From Brevibacterium permense (GTDB taxonomy: Bacteria; Actinomycetota; Actinomycetes; Actinomycetales; Brevibacteriaceae): DNA of 64,000 bases. A program made the position numbers and the translations under genes. This document shows positions 1-8,864 of the stretch, piece by piece. The notes below the pieces were generated by a model. The model did no database searches. It saw only the letters and a list, made by a program, of their open reading frames with translations, and had not been told where the DNA came from. The first letter of the stretch is position 1. Each line of letters begins with the position of its first letter. The stretch covers positions 62,001 to 126,000 of the forward strand of contig NZ_JABSSX010000004.1 of the NCBI RefSeq assembly GCF_013280495.1, written 5' to 3'.

Positions 1-24
1 ACAGCCGCCTCGGCGACGGGGTGA
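1..24 (+). CDS. possible 3' end of an upstream gene
   Basis: The first 24 bases can be read as a short open frame ending in TGA at 22-24 (…TAASATG then stop). It lies immediately before a strong hairpin that looks like a transcription terminator, which is what the end of a plus-strand gene would look like. The residues come from the over-represented GCCGCCTCGGCGA word, so the frame itself is weak evidence. Nothing can be said about function. Confidence 0.25.
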   Translation, partial: TAASATG

Positions 25-35
25 ACACAGCGATC

Positions 36-70
36 GAAGGAGCGGTGACCGATATGGTCACCGCTCCTTC
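36..70 (+). terminator. intrinsic terminator-like hairpin
   Basis: A perfect 15-bp stem (GAAGGAGCGGTGACC, 36-50, with its complement at 56-70) closes a 5-nt loop (51-55). Only a short T-rich stretch follows. It sits between the putative end of an upstream gene and the next start at 146, so it probably ends the upstream transcript. Confidence 0.75.
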
Positions 71-145
71 TGCATTCATTCCGACGCAACGGATCCGGAA
101 CATCTTCGCGCCCCATGCTCGCTGCGTTCCTGCGAGGATGGAGGC

Positions 146-1264
146 ATGACTAGGGACCGACGCTCCAGGGGCAGTACTACTCTCGTGTTCGGGATCGGGT
201 TCGCCGTCTTCGCCTCGATCGCTTTCTTCCTCGCCAACGCCGGTATCAACCCACTCAGCGATCATCGTTTCAGGGGAATCAACCCGAATCAGGCGCCGAA
301 CATCGGGATACTGGTCCTGTTCTTCTTCGCCGCCATCGCCGCCTTCGTCTTCTACGAGGACAAACCGCCCGCCGGCAGCAGCGCCGCCCGTGCGCAGCAG
401 GCAGCGGATCCCCATGGGGTGAAACGCAAGCAGCCGCCCACCGCCTTCGTCCGGAACCCATGGCCTCGGGTGTTCGCCGTCGGACCGGTGTGGGCCGTCT
501 GCGGGGTCATCGCCGCCTTCATCTGGCATGCCTTCGCGAAGGACTCCGGAATTCCGGGCACAGTCTGGGGCGATCTCACCGCTTCCCCGCTGCCGGCCTT
601 CGCTCTGCTGTTCGGGCTGTGGGCCACCGTCAACCTCAGCCTCACCCTCGGCGCGATCGCCGATGCCTTCCATCGCACGCTGTGGGCGATCTTCCTCATC
701 GTCTCGGTGCTCATCGTGATTCTGGCGATCACCATCGGCGTCGTGGCCTCGAACATCCTCACGGTGTCGTCGGTCGCGGCTCTGGCAGTGACCGCCGTGT
801 GCCTCCTCATCACCACCGCGGCCCTCATACCGGCGCGCCTGTTCGCCGTCGCTCGAGCCCGCGTCACCAACCGGATCGATGCGGCCCACGAAACTCGGCT
901 GCAGTCTCTGCTGGCGACGCTCACCCCGGGCGAGAGCCTCATCCTCCACTTCGCCGACAGGGAGAACCCGGCCGGGCAGATCCTCGCCGCCACGAACCAG
1001 CGGCTCCTCCTGGCCGCACCCACCAGCACCGGGACCGGGCCCACCCGACCAGGACAGGTCCGCATCCTCGACCAGGCCCATCCCGGACAGCTGCGCGGAG
1101 CCAGCACCAAGTTTCGTCCAGCCGGGCACACCGCCTCGGTGCACTTCCGGGACCGCCCGGACATGGAACTCATCGGCGGGGACCCGAGCGAGGCAGACAA
1201 GTTCGCCGAAGCGCTCACCTCTCTGGCCACGACCGGCCGTCTTCCGCAGGAGGAGGATACTTAA
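146..1264 (+). CDS. multi-pass membrane protein, copy 1 of a tandem paralogous pair
   Basis: A 372-residue protein of unknown function. By eye there are about six hydrophobic segments in the first 235 residues, then a soluble C-terminal domain of about 130 residues. That domain carries a pattern (GESL…G…TNQRLLL) reminiscent of bacterial PH-like domains; this is inference. An AGGATGGAGG ribosome site precedes ATG 146. The protein is clearly homologous to the product of 2888-3946: both have a PGTVWGD…SPLP stretch and a C-terminal GAST…FRDRP…DP.EA block. The stop lies 3 nt before the lipase maturation factor start, so the two are very probably co-transcribed. Confidence 0.85.
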   Translation: MTRDRRSRGSTTLVFGIGFAVFASIAFFLANAGINPLSDHRFRGINPNQAPNIGILVLFFFAAIAAFVFYEDKPPAGSSAARAQQAADPHGVKRKQPPTAFVRNPWPRVFAVGPVWAVCGVIAAFIWHAFAKDSGIPGTVWGDLTASPLPAFALLFGLWATVNLSLTLGAIADAFHRTLWAIFLIVSVLIVILAITIGVVASNILTVSSVAALAVTAVCLLITTAALIPARLFAVARARVTNRIDAAHETRLQSLLATLTPGESLILHFADRENPAGQILAATNQRLLLAAPTSTGTGPTRPGQVRILDQAHPGQLRGASTKFRPAGHTASVHFRDRPDMELIGGDPSEADKFAEALTSLATTGRLPQEEDT

Positions 1265-1267
1265 GCC

Positions 1268-2854
1268 ATGGACCTCAGCCAGGTGCTCGCCCTGCTCACC
1301 GCCGGCGACTACACGATCTCCCGCGAGATCATCCAACGCGGTTTCGCTGTGCTCTTCCTCATCGCCTTCGCCTCCGCGTTCAACCAGTTCCCGGCTCTCC
1401 TCGGCGACCGGGGACTCACCCCTGCTCCACGGTTCATCGCTCTGACCTCGGCCCGACAGGCTCCGACGATCTTCCGCTGGAAGCGGTTTGCGTATTCGGA
1501 CCGACGACTGCGCCTCGTCTGCGTGGTCGGAATGGTGCTGGCCGCCTCCGCGATCATCGGTCTGCCCCAAGCCGGCCCCGCATGGGTGCCGATTCCGGTG
1601 TTCTTAGGCATGTGGGCGCTGTACTTCTCGATCGTGTCGATCGGGCAGCGCTTCTACGGATTCGGTTGGGAATCGCTGCTGCTCGAAGCCGGGTTCCTCA
1701 TCGGCTTCCTCGGCTCCCACGATGTGGCCCCGACTTTGCCGATGATCCTGCTGCTGCGCTGGTGCGTCATCCGCATCGAATTCGGAGCCGGAATGATCAA
1801 GATGCGCGGGGACTCGTCCTGGCGGGACCTCACCGCGATGGACTATCACCATCAGACCCAGCCGATGCCGAACCCGCTCTCCCGGCGCGCGCACCTCATG
1901 CCGGGCTGGTGGCACAAGGCTGAGACCCTCGGTAGCCATATCGTCCAGCTCGCCGCGCCGTGGCTTCTGTTCCTGCCCCAGCCGATCGCCTCGTTCGCCG
2001 CTGTCGCCATCATCATCACCCAACTCGCGCTCGTCATCAGCGGCAACTATGCGTGGCTGAACTGGGCGACGATCCTGCTCGCCTGCTCCGGAATCAGCGA
2101 TACGTTCTTCCGCTGGATCGTCGGCGGACCGTTCCCAGACTGGGGATGGAATTCCGTGAACGCTGCGATCGCGAATCACACCAGCACCGAGGCGGCCGAC
2201 CTCGTCGCTGTCCCCGATCCGGTCGAGGCGCTGCCGGTCTGGTGGCTGATCATCGTCCTCGTATTCGTCGCATGGCAGGCCTGGTTGAACGTGCCAGCGC
2301 TGCGCAATCTCTTCTCACCGAATCAGCTGATGAACGCGAGCTTCAATCGGCTCGGGCTCGGCAACGCCTACGGCGCTTTCGGCTCGATGACCGAGACCCG
2401 CAACGAGATCATCATCGAAGGGTGGATCGACGACGGAGACGCCCCTGGCACAAGAGCCGACGATCCCGGCCACGATGACGCCGACGCAGGCTGGCGCGAG
2501 TATCGGTTCAAGGGCAAACCCGGTGACGTTCTTCGTCGCGGGCCCGTCGTCGCGCCCTATCATCTGCGCCTCGACTGGCTCATGTGGTTCGCCGCGCTCG
2601 GCGACTACCGGCAGACGTGGTTCACCGAGCTGCTGCGCGCGATCGGCTCCGGTGATCCGCAGATCCGCCGCCTCATGGGCCCCGACCCCTTCGACGGTGC
2701 CGCCCCAGACCTCATCCGCGTCCGCGTCTTCACCTACCGCTATGCCACCCGCGCCGAACGGCAGGCCGCCGCCGCTGCCGGAGAACCGAAGCCGTGGTGG
2801 ATGCGCTCGGACCCGCGCATCCTCGTCCGGCCGATAGACTTACGGCAGAGCTGA
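1268..2854 (+). CDS. lipase maturation factor family protein (LMF1-like)
   Basis: A 528-residue polytopic membrane protein of the lipase maturation factor family. Vertebrate LMF1 is an ER protein needed for folding of secreted lipases; the bacterial members have no established role. Family marks are visible: FGWESLLLEAGF, the LLRWCVIRIEFGAGMIKMRGD block with WRDLTAMDYHHQTQPMPNPL, and a soluble beta-rich C-terminus (about residues 375-528) containing YRFKGKPGD and PYHLRLDWLMWF. It starts 3 nt after the preceding gene and is followed by that gene's paralogue, so it sits inside a three-gene unit. A secreted lipase gene lies at 27774-29231, but no link is shown. Confidence 0.9.
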   Translation: MDLSQVLALLTAGDYTISREIIQRGFAVLFLIAFASAFNQFPALLGDRGLTPAPRFIALTSARQAPTIFRWKRFAYSDRRLRLVCVVGMVLAASAIIGLPQAGPAWVPIPVFLGMWALYFSIVSIGQRFYGFGWESLLLEAGFLIGFLGSHDVAPTLPMILLLRWCVIRIEFGAGMIKMRGDSSWRDLTAMDYHHQTQPMPNPLSRRAHLMPGWWHKAETLGSHIVQLAAPWLLFLPQPIASFAAVAIIITQLALVISGNYAWLNWATILLACSGISDTFFRWIVGGPFPDWGWNSVNAAIANHTSTEAADLVAVPDPVEALPVWWLIIVLVFVAWQAWLNVPALRNLFSPNQLMNASFNRLGLGNAYGAFGSMTETRNEIIIEGWIDDGDAPGTRADDPGHDDADAGWREYRFKGKPGDVLRRGPVVAPYHLRLDWLMWFAALGDYRQTWFTELLRAIGSGDPQIRRLMGPDPFDGAAPDLIRVRVFTYRYATRAERQAAAAAGEPKPWWMRSDPRILVRPIDLRQS

Positions 2855-2887
2855 CCGACGATGCGCGCGCTGAAGAGCTGACCACCC

Positions 2888-3946
2888 ATGAACACCCGAA
2901 GCCGAGCGCTGTCCCACGGAGTGACCGGCGCTGTTGCCCTCAGCGCCGTGGCGACTGTCGTGTTCTTCGCCGTCAACACCGGCCTGGCCCACACCTCCAG
3001 CTCATCGGACGTCGTCATCGATGCTGCCGCGGCCGGACCGCTGACCTTCGCTTTCATCGGACTGATCACCTTCGTGGCGATCATCTTCTTCACAGGATCC
3101 GACCGCGGCGAAGGACTCGAATCCGAACTGAGCGGAGCCCCACGCGGATCTCTCACGCTCTTCACCAAGGATCCGCTCATCACCGTCACGAGCATCGGGC
3201 CGCTGTTCGGGCTGTGCTTCAGTCTGGCTGCACTCCTGTGGCGGACATTCGCATCCGCACCCGGCGCTCCCGGAACCGTCTGGGGTGACTTCACGAGCTC
3301 ACCTCTGCCGTTCGTCGCCTTGTGCACGGCAACCATCGCGTCGACGAACTTCGGTCTGGCAATGGCCGGAGTCACAGTGGCCGTACGCAGCCACACCGGC
3401 TTGGCACTCTGGCTCGTGGCCGGCAACGTCATCCTCGGCATGGGCGCCGGGGCTCTGTTCGCCTGGCTCTCTTTCGCGAACACGGTCAGCGCCGCGGCCA
3501 TCACCGTGCCGCTCGCAGCGGTCTCCGTCATCATTCTGCTCGGAGCCCGCCGGATGGCCATCAGCAGCGCCGGCGAGGAGAAGCTCTCCGCGCGAGCCCG
3601 TCGCCGTGGGCCGACTCCGCCGCCCTATGACGCCCTTGACCGAGACGAGTCCGTGTGGCTGAAGATCGGCAACTGCAATCCGCGCGGTGCCGAGTTCCTC
3701 CTCGTCACACCTTCCCGACTGGTCCACACCCGCCCGACTTCCTCAGGAAGCACGGAGATCATCGGCGAGGCGGCACCGAAGCAACTGGTCGGGGCGAGCA
3801 CTCGAGTCGATCACGGGCGAGCAACAGCCATTGTGCAGTTCCGGGATCGACCGGCTTTCCGCCTGTACGGCACCGACCCCGAGGAGGCCGCCGAGTTCAC
3901 GCGCAGGCTCACCGTCCTCGCCCGGTCGGGGATCCTCCCCGACTGA
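2888..3946 (+). CDS. multi-pass membrane protein, copy 2 of the tandem paralogous pair
   Basis: 352 residues, homologous along its length to the product of 146-1264: hydrophobic segments in about the first 225 residues, the APGTVWGDFTSSPLP motif, and a C-terminal block GASTRV…FRDRPAFRLYGTDPEEA. It begins 33 nt after the lipase maturation factor stop, so all three genes probably form one operon. Function unknown. The soluble tail again looks like a PH-type domain, by analogy only. It ends convergent to the Nramp gene with an 80-nt gap holding two copies of the CCTCGGCGA word. Confidence 0.85.
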   Translation: MNTRSRALSHGVTGAVALSAVATVVFFAVNTGLAHTSSSSDVVIDAAAAGPLTFAFIGLITFVAIIFFTGSDRGEGLESELSGAPRGSLTLFTKDPLITVTSIGPLFGLCFSLAALLWRTFASAPGAPGTVWGDFTSSPLPFVALCTATIASTNFGLAMAGVTVAVRSHTGLALWLVAGNVILGMGAGALFAWLSFANTVSAAAITVPLAAVSVIILLGARRMAISSAGEEKLSARARRRGPTPPPYDALDRDESVWLKIGNCNPRGAEFLLVTPSRLVHTRPTSSGSTEIIGEAAPKQLVGASTRVDHGRATAIVQFRDRPAFRLYGTDPEEAAEFTRRLTVLARSGILPD

Positions 3947-4026
3947 GGCGCCTCCTCGGCGAGGTGATTCTCCGTTCTGAAACGGGACGTCAGTGACGCC
4001 GACTCGAGAGGCCGCCTCGGCGAAGG

Positions 4027-5298
4027 TCAGTCCACGCCGAGCGCGAGCAGAACGATGAGGACGACGTTGAGGACGATGATGAGCGCCGAGGCGGCCACGG
4101 CGATGAGCGTGATCCAGCGTGCGTTCGCGAATTCGCCCATCACGCGGCGGCTGCTCGTGAGCCTGACCAGGGGGATCATCGCAAACGGGATGCCGAGGCT
4201 GAGCACGACCTGGCTGAGCACGAGCGCCCAGGTCGGGTCGACGCCGATGGCGAGAACGATGAGCGCGGGGATCATCGTGACCGCGCGCTGCCACACGATC
4301 GGGATGTTCACCCGCAGCAGGCCCTGCATGATCGAAGCGCCCGCATAGGAGCCGACGGCGCTCGAGGCCAGTCCCGAGGCGAGGAGTCCGATGCCGAAGA
4401 AAAGGCCGACGACCTCGCCGAGGTTGGCCGTGACGACCGCGTGTGCGCCTTCGATGGTGTCGGTGCCGTTCTGCCCGCGCAGCGCTGCGGCGGCCAGGAA
4501 CAGCATGGCGATGTTCACGGAGCCGGCGATGACGAGGGAGAGCACGACATCCCAGCGGCTGGCGCGCAGCAGCTGCCCGGTCGAGGCGGTCGCATTGTCA
4601 CGATGACGATCGAGCGACAACGCCGAATGGAGGTAGATCGCGTGAGGCATGACGGTAGCGCCGAGCATGCTCGCTGCCAGCACCACGGAGTTCGTGCCTT
4701 CGAGCCGCGGCACGATTCCACCTGCGGCTTGCCCCCAATTCACATCCCCGACGAACAGGCCTGCTAGAAAGCCGATGGCGATGATGACCAGGAATCCGAT
4801 GATGACGAATTCGAAGGGACGCTGACCGCGAGTGGATTGGATCGACAGCAGGAACAGCGACACCACCCCGACGATGAGTCCGCCGAGCAAGAGCGGCAAG
4901 TCGAAGAGGATCTTCAGTGCGATCGCGCCGCCGATGACTTCGGCGAGATCGGTGGCGATGGCGACGACCTCGGCCTGCCCCCAGTATGCGAGGCGGGACC
5001 TCTTCCGAAGGCGATCACCGAGGATGCCCGACAGCGACTGCCCGGAGACGAGCCCGAGTTTCGAGGATAGGTATTGGACGAGAACGGCGATGAGGTTCGC
5101 GGCCACGAGCACCCAGACGAGGAGGTACCCGTATTCCGCACCGGCGGTGAGGTTGGCCGCGACGTTGCCCGGATCGACATACGCGATGGCCGCAACGAAA
5201 GCAGGGCCGAGGAGGACTGCAGTGGAGATCTTCTTCCGGCCATGCTTCTTCAGTCCCCGTTCGCGGGTGCGCACCGATGCTGAGGGGTCGACATTCAT
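4027..5298 (-). CDS. mntH: Nramp-family divalent metal (Mn2+/Fe2+) transporter
   Basis: A proton-coupled divalent metal importer of the NRAMP/MntH family with about eleven membrane segments. The TM1 metal-site motif DPGN and the TM6 MPH motif (MPHAIYLHS) are both visible. The frame is open back to a GTG at 5337, but that start would translate a 22-bp palindrome. I place the start at ATG 5298, immediately downstream of the palindrome, giving 423 residues. No good Shine-Dalgarno precedes it, so a leaderless or short-leader transcript is possible. Regulation by a metal-sensing repressor is inferred from the operator at 5299-5320. Confidence 0.92.
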   Translation of the reverse strand: MNVDPSASVRTRERGLKKHGRKKISTAVLLGPAFVAAIAYVDPGNVAANLTAGAEYGYLLVWVLVAANLIAVLVQYLSSKLGLVSGQSLSGILGDRLRKRSRLAYWGQAEVVAIATDLAEVIGGAIALKILFDLPLLLGGLIVGVVSLFLLSIQSTRGQRPFEFVIIGFLVIIAIGFLAGLFVGDVNWGQAAGGIVPRLEGTNSVVLAASMLGATVMPHAIYLHSALSLDRHRDNATASTGQLLRASRWDVVLSLVIAGSVNIAMLFLAAAALRGQNGTDTIEGAHAVVTANLGEVVGLFFGIGLLASGLASSAVGSYAGASIMQGLLRVNIPIVWQRAVTMIPALIVLAIGVDPTWALVLSQVVLSLGIPFAMIPLVRLTSSRRVMGEFANARWITLIAVAASALIIVLNVVLIVLLALGVD

Positions 5299-5320
5299 AA
5301 AGTTAAGGTACATTAACTTT
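5299..5320. promoter_or_regulatory. palindromic operator abutting the mntH start
   Basis: AAAGTTAA and TTAACTTT form a perfect 8-bp inverted repeat around a 6-nt spacer (GGTACA), directly upstream of ATG 5298. It is AT-rich in a GC-rich neighbourhood. Its size and position fit an operator for a metal-dependent repressor of the MntR/DtxR type. The binding protein is not encoded nearby, so the assignment is inference. Confidence 0.6.
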
Positions 5321-5358
5321 CTTGTCGAAGGCAACACGACACCGGGCCTGAAAAGTGA

Positions 5359-5556
5359 ACACGGAAGGGCTTAAGGTTCGAGCGTGAGTCTCTCGGAGCG
5401 AGGGAGCTCGACGGCTGCCCACGTGACTGGTGGTGGGTGCTCGCGGTGGTGAAGTTCCTCGCCGCGGCCGGCCTGGTGGCAGGGACCTGGATTCCCGGGT
5501 TCGGCGCGGCGGCCGCGGCAGGCCTCGCCGTGCTCATCTTCTGCTTCGTCGTATAG
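5359..5556 (+). pseudogene. fragment resembling a DoxX-family membrane protein
   Basis: An open frame without a credible start reads …WWWVLAVVKFLAAAGLVAG TWIPGFGAAAAAGLAVLIF…, ending at TAG 5554-5556. The KFLAAAGLVAG.WIP…GLAVL pattern resembles the middle of DoxX-like four-helix membrane proteins, which run about 100-130 residues and continue past this point with a GAH(L)R-type segment. Both ends are missing here. It is wedged between the divergent mntH and methyltransferase genes. An alternative is a chance GC-rich open frame. Confidence 0.4.
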
Positions 5557-5744
5557 GCGCCCGCTCACTTCACGCCGGAGCCCATGTCTCAGTCCGGAGA
5601 ATTCTTCGCCACATCCCGCACCTCGATCCTGTTTTGGCCTAGAGTCGAAGTACGGCACCGGCGCCCCTGCGGCGCTGAGCCGTCCGACGGAATCGCTGAA
5701 CTGCTCGGTGATGGTGCCGAGCCACCCGGCAGAGGAGTGTGGAC

Positions 5745-6560
5745 ATGCCCGAATATGCCGACAGCAGTCGCACGCGCGACGAGACTCCCCACGAACGCCA
5801 CGAGCGATGGGCCTGGATCCACGAGACAGCCTCGATGACCGGGTGGAATTTCTCCCCGTTGGCCAGCCGCCTCGTCGCCGATGATCCGCCGTGGGACTTC
5901 GATCAGATCTGCCTCGACGCAATAGCCGACTCACTCAGCTGCCTCGACATGGGCACGGGAGGCGGCGAGCGCCTCGGCGAACTCATCGATCGCCTCAAGG
6001 GGGCCCGGCCTCCCGGCGAACCATCGCCGACGATCTCCGCGACCGAGGGGTGGGAGCCCAACGTGCCCTTGGCCGCCTCGATGCTGGAGGACTACGGCGT
6101 CGAGGTCACCCGGTACGACAGCGATCATCACCCGGAGATGCCGTGGGGCGACGGTGAGTTCGACCTCGTGATGAATCGTCACGAAAGCTATGACCTCGCC
6201 GAGGTGGCCCGCGTGCTCTCCCCGGGCGGGCTGTTCCTCACTCAGCAGGTCGACGGCACGGAGGCGCAGGAGTTCCGCGACCTCTTCGGCGGCGGGGTGG
6301 GTGATCTGCACCAGCAGCTCGAGCCGTGCATCAGCGACGCCGAGAGTCAGGGCCTGTCGATCGAGGCGGCTCGCAAATGGCAGGGCACGATGCGCTTCAC
6401 CGATGTCGAGGCGGTCATCGAGTACCTCGCCTATATTCCGTGGGACGTTCCCGGGTTCGCCGTCAGGTCCAACCTCGATGTCCTCAGACGCCTGGCCGAA
6501 TCGAGTGAGCCGATCACCGTCACCCAGAAGAGGTTCCTCATCGTCGCCCACAAGCCCTGA
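5745..6560 (+). CDS. class I SAM-dependent methyltransferase
   Basis: 271 residues with a Rossmann methyltransferase core. The SAM-binding motif I reads LDMGTGGGERL (about residues 65-75), followed by EPNVPLAA, a DLVMNRHESYD motif and LSPGGLFLTQQV. Such proteins methylate small molecules or macromolecules; the substrate cannot be read from sequence. An upstream in-frame GTG at 5739 exists, but a GAGGAG ribosome site at 5732-5737 is correctly spaced for ATG 5745, so that start is preferred. It appears monocistronic. Confidence 0.85.
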   Translation: MPEYADSSRTRDETPHERHERWAWIHETASMTGWNFSPLASRLVADDPPWDFDQICLDAIADSLSCLDMGTGGGERLGELIDRLKGARPPGEPSPTISATEGWEPNVPLAASMLEDYGVEVTRYDSDHHPEMPWGDGEFDLVMNRHESYDLAEVARVLSPGGLFLTQQVDGTEAQEFRDLFGGGVGDLHQQLEPCISDAESQGLSIEAARKWQGTMRFTDVEAVIEYLAYIPWDVPGFAVRSNLDVLRRLAESSEPITVTQKRFLIVAHKP

Positions 6561-6656
6561 CCCGCGCTGCCTGCATGCCCGCAGGGTGGTTTTCCCGACC
6601 CCACTCTTGGGATAGCAGGATGGGGCGCCGCCTTTCTGCGTCGATAGCGTCGAAGC

Positions 6657-7169
6657 ATGACTTCGACGGACTTCTCGTACCCCCAGCCCACCGACGATGA
6701 GCTCGCGGCACAGCAGCCCCGGGTCCCTGTCCCTCCCGTCCATCTCGTCTATGCCTCGCCGCGGCCCGATGCACTGGCTGATGCGCATAACGGCGTCGAC
6801 GCTCGAATGGATGACGTCGCCTCGGCGACGTCGCCGACGCTGGGCAAGGTGGCCGTGGCGCTCTCGATCGTCGCCATGGTTCTCAGCTTGGCCGCCTCGG
6901 TGATTCTGGGTGTCACCGTCGGACCCTCCGAGGCGGCGTCCGGCTACTACTTCACGGACACACCGGATTGGTATCAGACCTTGGCGACCATGCTCGTCGG
7001 AGTCCAGGGCCTGTGCACCTGCTTGGGTCTCACGGGAATCATCCTCGGCATCACGGCCGCGGTCACCGGGCGGGGCCGTACGCCCGGCATCATCGCCATC
7101 GCTGTCGCCGCGATCGCCCCGTTCGTCTCATTCGGCACCTTCGTCGCCCTCGCCTTCATCGCCGCCTGA
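6657..7169 (+). CDS. small DUF4190-like membrane protein
   Basis: 170 residues: a hydrophilic Pro-rich N-terminus (about 1-60), then hydrophobic segments at roughly 62-85, 105-135 and 142-168. The arrangement and the LTGIILGITAAVTGRGR turn resemble DUF4190-type actinobacterial membrane proteins, whose function is not established. No clear ribosome site precedes ATG 6657. The gene is flanked on both sides by plus-strand genes with gaps of 96 and 180 nt and is probably transcribed alone. Confidence 0.7.
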   Translation: MTSTDFSYPQPTDDELAAQQPRVPVPPVHLVYASPRPDALADAHNGVDARMDDVASATSPTLGKVAVALSIVAMVLSLAASVILGVTVGPSEAASGYYFTDTPDWYQTLATMLVGVQGLCTCLGLTGIILGITAAVTGRGRTPGIIAIAVAAIAPFVSFGTFVALAFIAA

Positions 7170-7349
7170 TTTTCTGGCTCGCGCCTCTCCCGACTTCGCC
7201 GAAAAACGCACTGAGCGCCGAAGCACGCGTGTGCGCATGCGTTTCTCGACACTCACCCTGTTTTTCGACGAACTGTCCGAAATTATCTACGGCTGCCGGA
7301 CGGTCCGAGTCAACGATGCCGAGGGCCGATCGCCGACTAGAATTGCGGG

Positions 7350-8531
7350 ATGACGACCTTGCCGCTCTCCCCCGCCTCGGCGGATCATGGGCGCCTGCAT
7401 TGCGGGTATTTCGAGCGCGGGAAATGCCGTTCCTGCGCCCTCATCGAAACGCCCTACGGGCATCAGATCACGGACAAGGAATCCTGGTGTCGGGAGACCC
7501 TCGCCGAGGCGGCACCACGTCAATGGCTGCCGACATTCGCCGGCGGTGTGCGGGATTTCAGGAACCGCGCGAAGCTCGCGGTCGGCGGGTCGTCCGGGCA
7601 GGTGACCTTGGGCATTCTCGATCAGGAGTTCCACGGCGTCGATCTGCGTGATTGTGGGATTCAGGCCCCGGCGATCCGTGCGGTGATTCCGGTGCTTGCG
7701 GACTTCCTCGATGGCACGGGACTCGAGCCCTATGATGTCGCAGCGCGCCGTGGGGAATTGAAGTTCGTCCATGTCACGGCGGCACCGTCGGGTGAGCTGA
7801 TGATCCGGTTCGTCGTCCGCACTCAGCATGGTCTCGATGTGCTGCGATCGCGGAAGGGCCCGCTCTTCGAACTCGTCCCAGCTGCGACCGTGGTGTCGGT
7901 GAATCAGCTGCCCGAGCACAAGGCCGTGCTCGAAGGCAGCCGCGAGGAGATGTTCCGCGGCGAATCGCTGCGGATGAACCTCGACCGGGTGAATCTGCAT
8001 CTGCGACCGCAGAGTTTCTTCCAGACCAACACCGCTGTCGCCATCGGGCTCTACAACCAAGTGGCCGAGTGGGTGGACGCCGTCGGCGCGAAGAGTCTGT
8101 GGGACCTCTACTGCGGAGTCGGTGGGTTCGCGCTCTACTGCGCTTCGCACGCGCGGCGAGTCACCGGCGTGGAGGTCAGTGAGCAGGCGATCGAGTCCGC
8201 GAAGGTCAGCGCCGCCGAGCTCGGCATCGACGCCCGCTTCCTCGCCGGCGATGCCACGGAATTCGCCGAGGCGAACCTGGCGGCACCAGCCGGCCTCGAA
8301 CGACCGGACTGCGTGATCGTCAACCCGCCTCGGCGAGGGATCGGGGCGCGGCTGTCGTCAGCGTTGGAGGACTCCGACGTCGAGCACATCGTCTACTCGA
8401 GCTGCAATCCCATCTCTCTGGCGAAGGATCTCGCGCGGATGCCTGCCTATGAGGTCGCCCAGGCGCGGATCTTCGACATGTTCCCGCACACGAAGCACCT
8501 CGAGGTCGCGGTCCTGCTACAGCGGCGGTGA
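7350..8531 (+). CDS. rlmC: 23S rRNA (uracil-5)-methyltransferase, RlmC/RumB type
   Basis: A 393-residue radical-independent m5U methyltransferase that uses SAM to methylate a uridine in 23S rRNA. The N-terminal Fe-S cluster cysteines are visible as HCGYFERGKCRSC. The SAM pocket reads LWDLYCGVGGFALYC, and the catalytic region has VNPPRRGIG followed by the nucleophile loop YSSCNP. E. coli RlmC is 375 residues, so length fits. There is no TRAM domain, which separates it from RlmD. A copy of the 66-bp palindromic repeat starts 18 nt after the stop. Confidence 0.92.
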   Translation: MTTLPLSPASADHGRLHCGYFERGKCRSCALIETPYGHQITDKESWCRETLAEAAPRQWLPTFAGGVRDFRNRAKLAVGGSSGQVTLGILDQEFHGVDLRDCGIQAPAIRAVIPVLADFLDGTGLEPYDVAARRGELKFVHVTAAPSGELMIRFVVRTQHGLDVLRSRKGPLFELVPAATVVSVNQLPEHKAVLEGSREEMFRGESLRMNLDRVNLHLRPQSFFQTNTAVAIGLYNQVAEWVDAVGAKSLWDLYCGVGGFALYCASHARRVTGVEVSEQAIESAKVSAAELGIDARFLAGDATEFAEANLAAPAGLERPDCVIVNPPRRGIGARLSSALEDSDVEHIVYSSCNPISLAKDLARMPAYEVAQARIFDMFPHTKHLEVAVLLQRR

Positions 8532-8549
8532 GCAACCGCTGCCCTCGCC

Positions 8550-8615
8550 GACCGCCCGAGTTACCGCCGACGGCACACCGCATAACTCGGTACAGCGACG
8601 ATAATGCGAGCGGTC
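8550..8615. repeat. 66-bp palindromic intergenic repeat, copy 1
   Basis: One of three full-length copies (8550, 9264, 11273) and one shortened copy (44358). It starts GACCGCCC and ends GAGCGGTC, with an inner pair GAGTTA/TAACTC, so it can fold on itself. It lies just after the rlmC stop. It may act in mRNA 3'-end formation or be a REP- or MITE-like element. Confidence 0.8.
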
Positions 8616-8864
8616 GACGACGTCGGATTCTGCGAAAACGGTATCGCTTCGACCCCGCAGGCTGTAGGCTCGTTGGCGATGACCGGAGAGGCATATAGCC
8701 GCTCACGGATCGGTAACCCGGTCGACGGTTGAGCCGCAGAGGTCACGAGCGTTCTGCTCGCGGTCCTCCTCATGATGAAGTCATTTCTCAATTCTCAGTT
8801 CACCATGCCCGAAAACATCTCGGGCTATCAGCGAACCACCCTCCATCCGAAAAGGGACTTCATC

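Noticed and set aside
460..1923. A 487-codon plus-strand frame overlapping the first two genes
   Set aside because: Its Arg/Pro/His-rich product is typical of off-frame translation in high-GC DNA. The frames at 146 and 1268 have real membrane and family signatures.
3947..4026. Terminator between the paralogue gene and mntH
   Set aside because: The gap has CCTCGGCGAGG, a short self-complementary word, but no stem long enough to claim a terminator.
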